Origin: an uncultured Alistipes sp.
GTDB taxonomy: Bacteria; Bacteroidota; Bacteroidia; Bacteroidales; Rikenellaceae
Reading direction: 5' to 3'
DNA: 64,000 nt
Assembly: GCF_902388705.1 (NCBI RefSeq)
Contig: NZ_CABMQJ010000004.1
Coordinates: forward strand, 1 to 64,000
The notes under the pieces are model-generated. The model worked only from the letters and a program-made list of their open reading frames with translations. It made no database searches and had not been told where the DNA came from. Both the position numbers and the translations under genes were made by a program. Below, one piece after another: positions 25,997 to 34,605 of the stretch (position 1 is the stretch's first letter; each line of letters opens with the position of its first letter).

Positions 25997-27358
25997 CTAT
26001 ACGCAGCCCTGTGCGAGCATGGCGTTGGCGACTTTCATGAAACCGCCGATGTTGGCTCCTACGACATAGTTGATATAGCCGTCCTCCTGCGTACCGTACT
26101 GCACGCACACCGAGTGGATGTTCTGCATGATCGAGCGCAGTTTGGCGTCTACTTCTTCGGGAGCCCAGGTGATGCGCATCGAGTTCTGCGTCATCTCGAG
26201 GCCCGACGTAGCCACGCCGCCCGCATTGGCGGCCTTGCCCGGGGCATACAGCAGTTTGTTCTGCTGGAAGATGCGGATGGCGTCCGGCGTCGAGGGCATG
26301 TTGGCCCCCTCGGCTACGCACATGCAGCCGTTGTCGACGAGCGCCTGCGCTTCGTCGCCGTTCAGTTCGTTCTGCGTGGCGCACGGCATGGCGATGTCGC
26401 ACTTCACGCTCCACGGACGCTGGCCGGGGTAGTAGGTTGCCGATGGATAGCGGTCGGCATACTCCTTGATGCGGCCGCGGAAGATATTTTTCAATTCCAT
26501 TACATACTCCAGTTTCGCGGCATCGATGCCCTCGGGATCGTGGATGTAACCCGACGAGTCGGAGAGGGTGACGACTTTGGCGCCGAGCTGTGTGGCTTTC
26601 TGGCAGGCGTACTGGGCCACGTTGCCCGAACCCGAGATGCAGACGGTCTTGCCTTCGAACGTTTCGTTGCGCGTGGCGAGCATCTCCTGTGCGAAGTAGC
26701 AGGTGCCGTAGCCGGTGGCTTCGGGACGCAGCGGACTGCCGCCCCAATCGCGGCCCTTGCCGGTGAGCGTGCCCGTGAATTCGTCGCGCAGGCGTTTGTA
26801 CTGGCCGAACATGAAGCCGATTTCACGGCCTCCGACGCCGATGTCGCCCGCGGGCACGTCGGTATCCTGTCCGATGTGGCGTTGCAGTTCGGTCATGAAC
26901 GACTGGCAGAATTTCATCACTTCGTTGTCCGAACGGCCTTTGGGGTTGAAGTCCGAACCGCCCTTTCCGCCGCCCATCGGCAGCGTCGTGAGGCTGTTCT
27001 TGAACGTCTGCTCGAAAGCGAGGAATTTGAGAATCGAGAGGTTGACCGAGGGGTGGAAGCGAATACCGCCCTTGTAGGGGCCGATGGCGCTGTTCATCTG
27101 TACGCGGTAACCGCGGTTGATTTCGATTTCACCCTTGTCGTTGAGCCAGGGAACCCGGAAGATAATCACACGCTCGGGTTCGGCGATGCGTTCCAGGATT
27201 TTCATCTTCTGCAATACGGGGCTCGCCACGATGTGCGGTGCCAGCGATTCGGCCACTTCGCGGACAGCCTGGTGGAATTCCGGCTCGTTGGGATTGCGCT
27301 GGGCCAGTTGCGCCATGAAATCATCGACATACTTTTGTGCTTGCTCGGTCATAATCAA
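25997..27358 (-). CDS. gdhA: Glutamate dehydrogenase (probably NADP-specific)
   Basis: Reductively aminates 2-oxoglutarate to glutamate, the main ammonia-assimilating reaction in many Bacteroidales. The 453 residues match the hexameric bacterial type. Visible are the GPYKGGIRFHPSVN substrate-binding segment, the catalytic Lys in LPMGGGKGGSDFNPKG, the DIGVGGREIGFMFGQYKR segment and the Rossmann motif CISGSGNVAQYACQKA. NADP preference is assigned from overall resemblance. Starts at 27358 and 27352 are both possible. It is monocistronic. Confidence 0.95.
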   Translation of the reverse strand: MIMTEQAQKYVDDFMAQLAQRNPNEPEFHQAVREVAESLAPHIVASPVLQKMKILERIAEPERVIIFRVPWLNDKGEIEINRGYRVQMNSAIGPYKGGIRFHPSVNLSILKFLAFEQTFKNSLTTLPMGGGKGGSDFNPKGRSDNEVMKFCQSFMTELQRHIGQDTDVPAGDIGVGGREIGFMFGQYKRLRDEFTGTLTGKGRDWGGSPLRPEATGYGTCYFAQEMLATRNETFEGKTVCISGSGNVAQYACQKATQLGAKVVTLSDSSGYIHDPEGIDAAKLEYVMELKNIFRGRIKEYADRYPSATYYPGQRPWSVKCDIAMPCATQNELNGDEAQALVDNGCMCVAEGANMPSTPDAIRIFQQNKLLYAPGKAANAGGVATSGLEMTQNSMRITWAPEEVDAKLRSIMQNIHSVCVQYGTQEDGYINYVVGANIGGFMKVANAMLAQGCV

Positions 27359-27393
27359 TCTGTGTTTTGAGGGTTATTGATTCTGTTCGGTGG

Positions 27394-27425
27394 TAAAAAT
27401 AATGTATCTCTCGGAGTTTTGCAAG
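27394..27425 (-). promoter_or_regulatory. gdhA: Possible gdhA promoter
   Basis: On the minus strand a CTTG box (27422-27425) lies 20 bp upstream of TATTTTTA (27394-27401), which differs from TAnnTTTG in the last base. The region is AT-rich and 36 bp before the start codon. Confidence 0.35.
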
Positions 27426-27532
27426 TTCTTTAAGAATTTGCTAAAATATTTTACTTATGCCTTCCGGGACTTCAGGCGCCTCTGCGCTTACTGTCCGGGA
27501 ACAGGCAGGGAACATCGGTGAAAATCCGTAAT

Positions 27533-27562
27533 AAAAAAAGACAGATTCATAGCGAATCTGTC
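27533..27562 (-). terminator. Terminator of the nadE-DUF4923 unit
   Basis: On the minus strand GACAGATTC pairs with GAATCTGTC around a five-base loop and is followed by a run of seven T. It lies 28 bp downstream of the DUF4923 stop codon. Confidence 0.88.
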
Positions 27563-27590
27563 ATGTGAAAAAAATTATGATTTTTTTCAA

Positions 27591-28226
27591 TTATTTTGCG
27601 CTTTGCCCCGGTTCCCGGCTGAATTCGAAGCCGATGTAGACATTTTTGTACTGTTCGAGCAGGGCGACGATGGTTTCCATCGACGACACTTTGCTGCCGT
27701 ATGTCTTGATTATGTCGATGAGCTTGCTGACGGGAAAGACCAGTATCAGTTCCGTGCCGTTGAGGTAGGCGTGCGCCGGCACCGAGCCCAGGTCGATCTT
27801 CTCCTTGCCGATTTTCTCCTTGGCGAACAGCAGCGCGGCCACATGGGTCGAAGCGTCGAATTCGTAGGTGCCCGACAGCTTGTAGCCGCCCATCTGGGTG
27901 CTGAATGCGCCGTCCTTGCCGAAGGTGACCGAGCCCGCACCGGGGGTGATGCCGACTGTCTGGTAGATTTTGCCCAGCTGGTTTTTGACGGTGCCTTCGA
28001 GCGCCGACCCGCCGAGCTGGCTCAAGAGGTCGTTGCCCTCGAATTTCACGCCCGGCGAGGTATAGTTCCATGTCCCGACCAGCGCATACTGCGTCAGTTT
28101 TCCGTCGGTCGCTTTGTCGGCGGCCTCCGTGGCGGCTTTTTTCAGTGCTTCTTTCCAGTCCTGCGCTGCCGCCCGGCCGCCTGCCAGCAGCAGGAAAGCC
28201 GTTATCAGTAAAAAAGTTCTCTTCAT
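27591..28226 (-). CDS. DUF4923-family secreted protein
   Basis: A 211-residue protein with a signal peptide (MKRTFLLITAFLLLAGGRAAAQ). The mature part begins with a short amphipathic helix (WKEALKKAATEAADKAT), then ALVGTWNYTSPGVKFEGNDLL, FGKDGAFSTQMGGYKLSGTY and ILVFPVSKLIDIIKTYG, the pattern of Bacteroidetes DUF4923 (lipocalin-like) proteins. The frame is open 18 codons upstream, but ATG 28226 starts the signal peptide. It follows nadE by 10 bp and ends before a strong terminator, so both form one transcript. Function is unknown. Confidence 0.8.
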   Translation of the reverse strand: MKRTFLLITAFLLLAGGRAAAQDWKEALKKAATEAADKATDGKLTQYALVGTWNYTSPGVKFEGNDLLSQLGGSALEGTVKNQLGKIYQTVGITPGAGSVTFGKDGAFSTQMGGYKLSGTYEFDASTHVAALLFAKEKIGKEKIDLGSVPAHAYLNGTELILVFPVSKLIDIIKTYGSKVSSMETIVALLEQYKNVYIGFEFSREPGQSAK

Positions 28227-28236
28227 TATCGTGTCT

Positions 28237-30162
28237 TTACAGTGATTCCAGTTCTTTGAGCCAGACGGCCGCCGATGCATCCGAGGGCATGCGCCAGTCG
28301 CCGCGGGGCGAGAGGGCCGCCGAGCCGACTTTCGGGCCGTCGGGCATGGCCGACCGTTTGAACTGCTGCGAGAAGAAACGGCGGAAAAAGACGGTCAGCC
28401 ATTTCAGGATGGCGGCACGTTCGTAGCTGCCGTGGAACGCCTGTTCGGCAAGGAACAGTATTTTCGCCGGGCCGTATCCCGCACGGATGAAGTTATAGAG
28501 GAAGAAGTCGTGCAGTTCGTAAGGCCCAACGAGGTCTTCGGTCTTTTGTGCAATCCGCCCCTGGTTGTCTGCGGGCAGCAGCTCGGGACTGACGGGCGTG
28601 TCGATGATGTCGAGCAGCGTGGCGCGCGTCGCCGCATCGGATTCGGTGTCGGCGACCCATTTCACCAGGTGGCGCACCAGCGTCTTCGGAACAGAAGCGT
28701 TCACGCCGTACATCGACATCTGGTCGCCGTTGTAGGTCGCCCAGCCCAGCGCCAGTTCGCTCAGGTCGCCCGTGCCGACGACGAGTCCGCCCTCCATGTT
28801 GGCGACGTCCATCAGTATCTGCGTGCGCTCGCGCGCCTGGCTGTTTTCGTAGGCGGCCGACCGATCCTCCGGTGCGAGGCCTATATCCTTGAAATGCTGC
28901 ATGCAGGCATCGCGGATCGGAATTTCGCGCACCGTGACCCCCAGGCTGCGCATCAGCTCCAGCGCATTGTTGTAGGTACGGTCCGTGGTTCCGAATCCGG
29001 GCATCGTGATACCGATGATACCCTCGCGGCCGAGCGACAGTTTGTCGAACGTGCGTACCGTCACCAGCAGGGCCAGTGTCGAGTCGAGCCCGCCCGAGAT
29101 ACCGATGACGGCCTTTTCGCAGCGGGTATGCACCAGCCGCTTGGCAAGTCCGTGCGACTGGATTTGGAATATCTCCTCGCAGCGCTCGCTGCGGTGCGCC
29201 TCGTCCTGCGGTACGAACGGCATGGGGTCGATGTCGCGGTCGAGCGCCGCGGCCCGCAGCCCTTCGGGAATTTCCATCTCGATTACGGTATTCTCCGTCG
29301 CATCCTCGTTCATGCGGAACGACGTGTTGCGGCGGCGTTCGAATTCCAGCCGCTGGATGTCGAGGTCGGCTACCGTCAGTTGCTCTTCGAGCTGGAACCG
29401 TTTCGAAGAGCGCAGTATCCGGCCGTTTTCGGCGATGATGCCGTTCCCGGCGAAGACAAGGTCGGTCGACGATTCGCCGAATCCCGCCGAGCAGTAGACG
29501 TAGCCCGCGAGGGTGCGTGCCGACTGCTGTGCCACGAGCTGCCGCAGGTAGGCGTGCTTGCCGACCGCTTCGGGCGAAGCCGAGAGGTTGAAAATGACCT
29601 TGGCGCCGTTGAGCGCGAGGTGCGACGAGGGCGGTATGGCCGTCCACAGGTCTTCGCAGATTTCGACCCCGAACTCCGTGCCGTTGACTTCGAATGTGAG
29701 GCCGGCGCCGAAATCGGCCCTTTGTTCCCCCACGGCAATCGTTTCCTCCGATATGCCGGCGCCCGAGGCGAACCAGCGGTTCTCGTAGAATTCGGTGTAG
29801 TCGGGGATGTAGGTTTTGGGAACGACGCCCAGCACGCGTCCCTGCGTAAAGATCACGGCACAGTTGTACAGGGCCGCACCGTGGCGCAGCGGCATGCCCG
29901 CAATCAGGGTCAGGGGCAGCTTGCGCGTATCGCGCACCAGCCGGGCAAAGGCTTCGTCGGCCGCATCGAGCAGCGCCGGTTGCAGCAGCAGGTCGCCGCA
30001 CGTGTAGGCCGTCAGGGCCAGTTCGGGGAACGCGACGATTTCGACGCCCCGCTGTGCGGCCTCGTCGGCCATGGCGGCTATCCGCTCTGCGTTGAAATCG
30101 CAGTCGCCGACCCGTACGTGCGGCACCGCGGCCGCTACTTTCAGAAAACCGAAATTATCCAT
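28237..30162 (-). CDS. nadE: Glutamine-dependent NAD+ synthetase
   Basis: Amidates NaAD to NAD+ using glutamine and ATP. The 641 residues comprise an N-terminal nitrilase-type glutaminase with the Glu-Lys-Cys triad (FPELALTAYTCGDLL, VPKTYIPDYTEFYENRWF, GVEICEDLWTA) and a C-terminal synthetase with the PP-loop GISGGLDSTLALLVT, GFGTTDRTYNNA and NMEGGLVVGTGDLSELALGW. It works downstream of nadC in this window. DUF4923 follows after 10 bp. Upstream lies a 215 bp spacer with a strong hairpin. Confidence 0.96.
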   Translation of the reverse strand: MDNFGFLKVAAAVPHVRVGDCDFNAERIAAMADEAAQRGVEIVAFPELALTAYTCGDLLLQPALLDAADEAFARLVRDTRKLPLTLIAGMPLRHGAALYNCAVIFTQGRVLGVVPKTYIPDYTEFYENRWFASGAGISEETIAVGEQRADFGAGLTFEVNGTEFGVEICEDLWTAIPPSSHLALNGAKVIFNLSASPEAVGKHAYLRQLVAQQSARTLAGYVYCSAGFGESSTDLVFAGNGIIAENGRILRSSKRFQLEEQLTVADLDIQRLEFERRRNTSFRMNEDATENTVIEMEIPEGLRAAALDRDIDPMPFVPQDEAHRSERCEEIFQIQSHGLAKRLVHTRCEKAVIGISGGLDSTLALLVTVRTFDKLSLGREGIIGITMPGFGTTDRTYNNALELMRSLGVTVREIPIRDACMQHFKDIGLAPEDRSAAYENSQARERTQILMDVANMEGGLVVGTGDLSELALGWATYNGDQMSMYGVNASVPKTLVRHLVKWVADTESDAATRATLLDIIDTPVSPELLPADNQGRIAQKTEDLVGPYELHDFFLYNFIRAGYGPAKILFLAEQAFHGSYERAAILKWLTVFFRRFFSQQFKRSAMPDGPKVGSAALSPRGDWRMPSDASAAVWLKELESL

Positions 30163-30193
30163 ATGCGAACTGTTATTCGTCTTGTTTGTCGCT

Positions 30194-30233
30194 CGGCAGG
30201 GATTTGCGGCTACAACGGCTGCAGTCCCTGCCG
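30194..30233. repeat. Strong inverted repeat upstream of nadE
   Basis: CGGCAGGGA (30194-30202) and TCCCTGCCG (30225-30233) form a perfect 9 bp stem around a 22-base loop, 31 bp before the nadE start codon. There is no T-run on either side, so an operator or mRNA leader structure is as likely as a terminator. No known riboswitch was recognised. Confidence 0.5.
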
Positions 30234-30377
30234 TATTTGCAATCCGGCAGCCGTTCCGGCTCCGGCATGGGGCCGGTAGCGAGACCGGATTGCGGCACCG
30301 GAGATGCCGCTTTCATATCGAATCCCTTGTGGCCTCCCCGTTGTTAAGGGAAGTTGCCGTGTTTTGTTATTCCGTCG

Positions 30378-31595
30378 TTATTCCGCCCATAGTTGCGCGA
30401 GGTTCAGAATCACCTGCTGGGCCTTGCGCATCGTGGTGAGCGAGCAATACTCGAATTTGCCGTGGAAGTTCATGCCGCCCGTGAAGAGGTTGGGGCAGGG
30501 CAGTCCCATGAACGAGAGGCGCGCTCCGTCCGTACCGCCGCGGATGGGCCGCACGAGCGGCGTCACGCCGGCCGTTTCCATCGCTTTGAGTGCCTTGTCG
30601 ATGACCTGCGGGTGCGGCTCGACCATTTTGCGCATGTTGAAATACTGGTCTTTGAGCGTGAGGGTCAGCACCTCGTCGCCGTATTTCTTCTTCAGCAGGT
30701 CGACGCACGCCCACATGAACACTTTCTTCCGCTCGAATTTTTCGGCGTCGTGGTCGCGGATGATGTAGCTGATCGAGGCCTTTTCGACCGTGCCGTTCAC
30801 TCCTACGCAATGGTAGAATCCTTCGTAGCCCTCGGTGTACTGCGGGCGCTCGGCTGCGGGCAGCAGGTTTTGCAGTTCGCATGCCACGTCGATGGCGTTT
30901 ATCATCTTGTCCTTGGCATAGCCCGGGTGGACGTTGCGGCCCTGGATTTCGATTTTGGCGCTTGCGGCATTGAAGTTCTCATATTCCAGTTCGCCCTCCA
31001 TGCCGCCGTCGACGGTGTAGGCGAAGTCGGCGCCGAACGCCTTGACGTCGAAGAAGTCGACGCCACGGCCCACCTCTTCGTCGGGCGTAAAGCCGATGCG
31101 GATTTTGCCGTGCCTGATTTCCGGATGCGCGAGCAGGTACTCGGCGGCGGTCATGATTTCCGCCACACCGGCCTTGTCGTCGGCTCCCAAGAGGGTCGTG
31201 CCGTCGGTGTGAATCAGCGTGTGTCCCTTGAAGAACTCCAGTTCGGGGAAATCCGCCACCCGCATCGTGAGTTGCCCGTTCAGCGCGATGTCGCCGCCGT
31301 CGTACTCCTCGACAACGCGCGGCTTCACCTCCTTGCCGCTCATGTCGGGCGAGGTGTCCACGTGGGCGATGAAGCCGATGACGGGGGCGTTTTCACATCC
31401 CGGCGTCGCGGGGACGGTGCCCATCACGTAACCGTACTTGTCCATCGTGACTTCGGTCATGCCCAGCGCCTGCATCTCGTCGCGCAGGGCGGCCAGCAGC
31501 ACTTTCTGTTTTTCGGTCGAGGGGAACGTCGTGCTTTCCTCCGACGATTGGGTGTCGTATGCGACGTATTTCAGAAATCTCTCTTTCAGATCCAT
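30378..31595 (-). CDS. pepT: Peptidase T (tripeptide aminopeptidase)
   Basis: A cytoplasmic zinc M20B peptidase that removes N-terminal residues from tripeptides. The 405 residues match PepT. Visible metal and catalytic sites are IGFIAHVDTSPDMSG, TTLLGADDKAGVAEIMTAAE, GFTPDEEVGRGVDFF, and AYTVDGGMEGELEYENFN; GGTDGARLSFMGLPCPNLFTGG carries the C-terminal conserved segment. It lies 19 bp after the OPT transporter gene, so imported peptides and their hydrolysis are coupled in one operon. Confidence 0.95.
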   Translation of the reverse strand: MDLKERFLKYVAYDTQSSEESTTFPSTEKQKVLLAALRDEMQALGMTEVTMDKYGYVMGTVPATPGCENAPVIGFIAHVDTSPDMSGKEVKPRVVEEYDGGDIALNGQLTMRVADFPELEFFKGHTLIHTDGTTLLGADDKAGVAEIMTAAEYLLAHPEIRHGKIRIGFTPDEEVGRGVDFFDVKAFGADFAYTVDGGMEGELEYENFNAASAKIEIQGRNVHPGYAKDKMINAIDVACELQNLLPAAERPQYTEGYEGFYHCVGVNGTVEKASISYIIRDHDAEKFERKKVFMWACVDLLKKKYGDEVLTLTLKDQYFNMRKMVEPHPQVIDKALKAMETAGVTPLVRPIRGGTDGARLSFMGLPCPNLFTGGMNFHGKFEYCSLTTMRKAQQVILNLAQLWAE

Positions 31596-31614
31596 GGTAT
31601 TGCGATTTAAATGT

Positions 31615-33621
31615 TTATTCCTCCTTTTTTGCCCGCAGGGTGTGCCAGCCGAAATAGCCGATCAGCACGAGATACATCGCCAGTCCCGTCCATTCGGCGG
31701 CGTTCGATGCGGCCCAGCTGCTCATGAACCAATCTACCTCGGCGAATTTCAAGAGGGCGCTCACCACGCCCATCAGTGCGCCGCCGGCGATAAAGCCCGA
31801 AGCGATGAGCGTGCCGCGGTCGAAACGCGCCTTGTTGAGCGCCTCGTCCTTCGAGCGGTTCGAAACGAACCACGCCACCAGTCCGCCGACCACCAGCGGG
31901 GCATTCAGTTCCATGGGGATGAACATACCCAGTGCGAATGCGAGTGCCGGAACACCGATGGAGGTCAGCACCAGCGCCAGCGCCGCGCCACAGAAATAGA
32001 GCATCCACGGGGTTTGCCCGCCGGTCATCAGGGGCTGGATTACCGCCGCCATGGCATTGGCCTGCGGAGCTACGAGGGCGCCCTCACCGACGAAACCGTA
32101 CGATTTGTTGAGGATAATCATCACGCCCGCCACGGTCGCCGCAGCAACGAACGTGCCGAGGAATTTCCACGCCTCCTGCTTGCGGGGCGTCGTTCCGAGC
32201 CAGTAACCGATTTTGAGGTCGGTGATGAAGCCGCCGGCCATCGAAAGCGCCGTGCAGACCACGCCGCCGATGATCAGTGCCGCCGTCATGCCCGTCGTGC
32301 CGCTCAAGCCTACGCTTACGAGTATGAGCGACGAGAGAATCAGCGTCATGAGCGTCATGCCCGACACGGGGTTCGTGCCGACGATGGCAATGGCGTTGGC
32401 CGCCACGGTGGTGAAGAGGAACGAGATGATGAAGACGATCAGAATCGCCGTGACGGACTGTACCCAGCCGTCCAGCAGTCCGAAGTGGAAGAACACGAAA
32501 ATCGAGATGAGCGCTGCGACCAGTATGGTCAGGATGCGCTTCATCGTCAGGTCGCGCTGTGTGCGCTCTACCGCAGCCGGGGCGGTTTTGGTACCCCCCC
32601 CCAATTCCGATACGGCCAGCCCTACGGCCTGGCGGATGATTTTCGACTGTTTGACGATGCCGATGATGCCCGCCATGGCGATGCCTCCGATACCGAGCGG
32701 CTTGCCGATGAAGGCGAAGAGGTTTTCTGCCGTGAAGATGCTTTGCGGGTCGGCCAGGATGTCGGCACGCGTTACGCCCAGCAGGGCCGCCAGCGCCGCG
32801 GGGTCGATCGAGCCGGCCAGCGAACCTACGAGCGGCACGACCAGGAACCACACCAGACACGAACCGGCGGTGATAATCATGGCGTATTTCAGTCCGATGA
32901 TGTAGCCCAGGCCGAGTACGGCGGCCGAGGTGTTGAGCGAGAAGACCACCTTGAACTTGTCGGCGGCCACGGCGCCCCATGCGCAGATGCGCGTCGAAAC
33001 GGCCTCCGTCCACATGCCGAACGTACCGACCACGAAGTCGTAAAGGCCGCCGATAAGCCCGGCTACGGCCAGCAGTTTGGCCTGGTTGCCGCCCTTTTCG
33101 CCCGAAATCAGCACCTCGGTGGTGGCCGTAGCCTCGGGGAACGGATACTTGCCGTGCATCTCCTTGACGAAGTATTTGCGGAACGGAATCAGCAGTACGA
33201 TACCCAGCAGTCCGCCGAAGAGCGACGAGAGGAACACCTGGTAGAATGCCGCGTCGAGCCCGAGGATGTAAAGCGCCGGCAGGGTGAAAATGGCGCCTGC
33301 GACGATTACGCCCGAGCAGGCGCCGATCGACTGGATGATGACGTTCTGTCCCAGCATGTTCTTTTTGCCCAGCACGTTGCCCATGCCGACGGCGATGATG
33401 GCAATGGGGATTGCCGCCTCGAACACCTGTCCGACTTTCAGCCCGAGGAATGCGGCGGCTGCCGAGAAGATGACGGCCATGACGATACCCATCGTGACCG
33501 AATAGGGCGTCACCTCTCTGGGCGATGACGACGCGGGCATGATGGGCGTGTACTCTTCACCCGGTTTCAGCTCCCGGTAGGCATTTTCGGGCAGCGATGT
33601 AAGTTGTTTCTCCTGTTCCAT
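31615..33621 (-). CDS. OPT-family oligopeptide transporter
   Basis: A 668-residue inner-membrane transporter with about 14-16 hydrophobic helices and a short N-terminal cytoplasmic tail. Segments such as PREVTPYSVTMGIVMAVIFS, GANVIIQS-like LGQNVIIQSIGACSG, FPEATATTEVLISGEKGG and IPFRKYFVKEMHGKYPFPEA place it in the bacterial OPT family, proton-coupled importers of oligopeptides. The pepT gene follows by 19 bp and a hypothetical gene precedes by 4 bp. A run of nine C on the plus strand (32594-32602), encoding Gly-Gly-Gly in LGGGTKTAP, is a potential slippage site. Confidence 0.92.
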   Translation of the reverse strand: MEQEKQLTSLPENAYRELKPGEEYTPIMPASSSPREVTPYSVTMGIVMAVIFSAAAAFLGLKVGQVFEAAIPIAIIAVGMGNVLGKKNMLGQNVIIQSIGACSGVIVAGAIFTLPALYILGLDAAFYQVFLSSLFGGLLGIVLLIPFRKYFVKEMHGKYPFPEATATTEVLISGEKGGNQAKLLAVAGLIGGLYDFVVGTFGMWTEAVSTRICAWGAVAADKFKVVFSLNTSAAVLGLGYIIGLKYAMIITAGSCLVWFLVVPLVGSLAGSIDPAALAALLGVTRADILADPQSIFTAENLFAFIGKPLGIGGIAMAGIIGIVKQSKIIRQAVGLAVSELGGGTKTAPAAVERTQRDLTMKRILTILVAALISIFVFFHFGLLDGWVQSVTAILIVFIISFLFTTVAANAIAIVGTNPVSGMTLMTLILSSLILVSVGLSGTTGMTAALIIGGVVCTALSMAGGFITDLKIGYWLGTTPRKQEAWKFLGTFVAAATVAGVMIILNKSYGFVGEGALVAPQANAMAAVIQPLMTGGQTPWMLYFCGAALALVLTSIGVPALAFALGMFIPMELNAPLVVGGLVAWFVSNRSKDEALNKARFDRGTLIASGFIAGGALMGVVSALLKFAEVDWFMSSWAASNAAEWTGLAMYLVLIGYFGWHTLRAKKEE

Positions 33622-33625
33622 TTAT

Positions 33626-34030
33626 TTAAGGTTCTTTGATGTATTTGTCCAAATCCTTGAGTATGTAGTAACGGTTGAGCGAGGCCGGGGCCTTCTTGGC
33701 GTCGAGGTGGCTGTATATCGCCCCGACACCCGCTGCGAGCCGCAGGCGCTCGTCGCTATCATCCGTCGCCGCGACCATGTCGAAGAGCAGTTCGGCGAAC
33801 TTTTCGAGGTTTTCGTCGCTGAACCCGTATTCGTCCGTAAGCCGGCCGATGAAATCCGGGCCGCAGAGCAGCGTGTCGATGTCGATGTCCAGCGTTTCCG
33901 CCAGTTCCGTCTTGGCAGCCGTGCGTATCCGCTCCGGGGTGCCCGACCGTTTCAGAAGTCCGATTTTGTCCAGCAGGGCGGCGAGCAGCTCCCCGATTCG
34001 GTTGATTTCCCTCAAAATGTAATCTTCCAT
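33626..34030 (-). CDS. Hypothetical small cytoplasmic protein upstream of the OPT gene
   Basis: A 134-residue, mostly helical, acidic protein with no signal peptide (MEDYILREINRIGELLAALL). The end repeats short helical segments (LRLAAGVGAIYSHLDAKK), loosely like tetratricopeptide-type helices. I do not recognise a function; the N-terminal MEDYI-RxIxRxxxLLA pattern weakly recalls DUF6483. It lies 4 bp before the OPT gene and 81 bp after the MazG-like gene, so it is likely part of that transcript. Confidence 0.7.
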   Translation of the reverse strand: MEDYILREINRIGELLAALLDKIGLLKRSGTPERIRTAAKTELAETLDIDIDTLLCGPDFIGRLTDEYGFSDENLEKFAELLFDMVAATDDSDERLRLAAGVGAIYSHLDAKKAPASLNRYYILKDLDKYIKEP

Positions 34031-34111
34031 TCATTCGCTGTTTTGGATGGCTGTATGTGGTGTGCGGAGGCCGGGGCGGCGTGCCTGCCTGTCCCTGTCG
34101 CACCTCGCCCG

Positions 34112-34438
34112 TCAGCGGTTGTCGCCGCTGCCCGAAATGATGTGGCGCTGCATGCGCGAGCGGAGCTTGTCGACGTTCATCTGCGCCACGTCGTCCAGTT
34201 CGTAGCCCAAATCGCGGGCGAGCGTCGCGCAATACCACAGCACGTCGCCGATTTCCTTGACGATTTCCAGCCGTTTCTCGTCCGTGAACTCCTCGTGGCC
34301 GTCGCGGATGACTTTTTTGACCTTGTCGGCCACCTCGCCCGCTTCGCCCGTGAGCCCGAGCGTGGGGTAGATGATGCGGCGGTTTTCGGGATAGATTGCC
34401 GTTTCGAGGGCGTGTTGCTGGTATTCGTTGAGAGTCAT
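34112..34438 (-). CDS. MazG-like nucleoside triphosphate pyrophosphohydrolase
   Basis: A 108-residue all-alpha NTP pyrophosphohydrolase. The metal-binding signature is visible as GLTGEAGEVADKVKK (E-x-x-E type) followed by IVKEIGDVLWYCATLARDLG (ExxD). Such single-domain proteins hydrolyse (d)NTPs, often non-canonical ones. It is the first gene of the unit MazG-like, hypothetical, OPT, pepT, with a TATTTTTG element 40 bp upstream. Confidence 0.88.
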   Translation of the reverse strand: MTLNEYQQHALETAIYPENRRIIYPTLGLTGEAGEVADKVKKVIRDGHEEFTDEKRLEIVKEIGDVLWYCATLARDLGYELDDVAQMNVDKLRSRMQRHIISGSGDNR

Positions 34439-34478
34439 GGTTTTGAATTTGAGTATGAATATTGGGTACTATTGATGG

Positions 34479-34486
34479 CAAAAATA
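34479..34486 (-). promoter_or_regulatory. -7 element for the MazG-like / OPT / pepT unit
   Basis: The minus strand reads TATTTTTG, an exact TAnnTTTG match in a very AT-rich stretch, 40 bp before the start codon. The expected -33 position holds TATG rather than TTTG. Confidence 0.5.
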
Positions 34487-34510
34487 ACAAAATAATTTAA
34501 AAATACATAT

Positions 34511-34541
34511 AAAAAAGCCCCTGTTCCTGCGGAACAAAGGC
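34511..34541 (-). terminator. Terminator after malQ
   Basis: On the minus strand GCCTTTGTTCC pairs with GGAACAGGGGC (two G-T pairs) around a short loop, followed by six T. It lies 64 bp after the malQ stop and ends the manC-to-malQ transcript. Confidence 0.85.
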
Positions 34542-34605
34542 CAAAGAATTGCGCCTTGCAGGGCAACGGGGTTTTCGCACCCTCCCTTCCGGTACGGCGC
34601 GGCAA

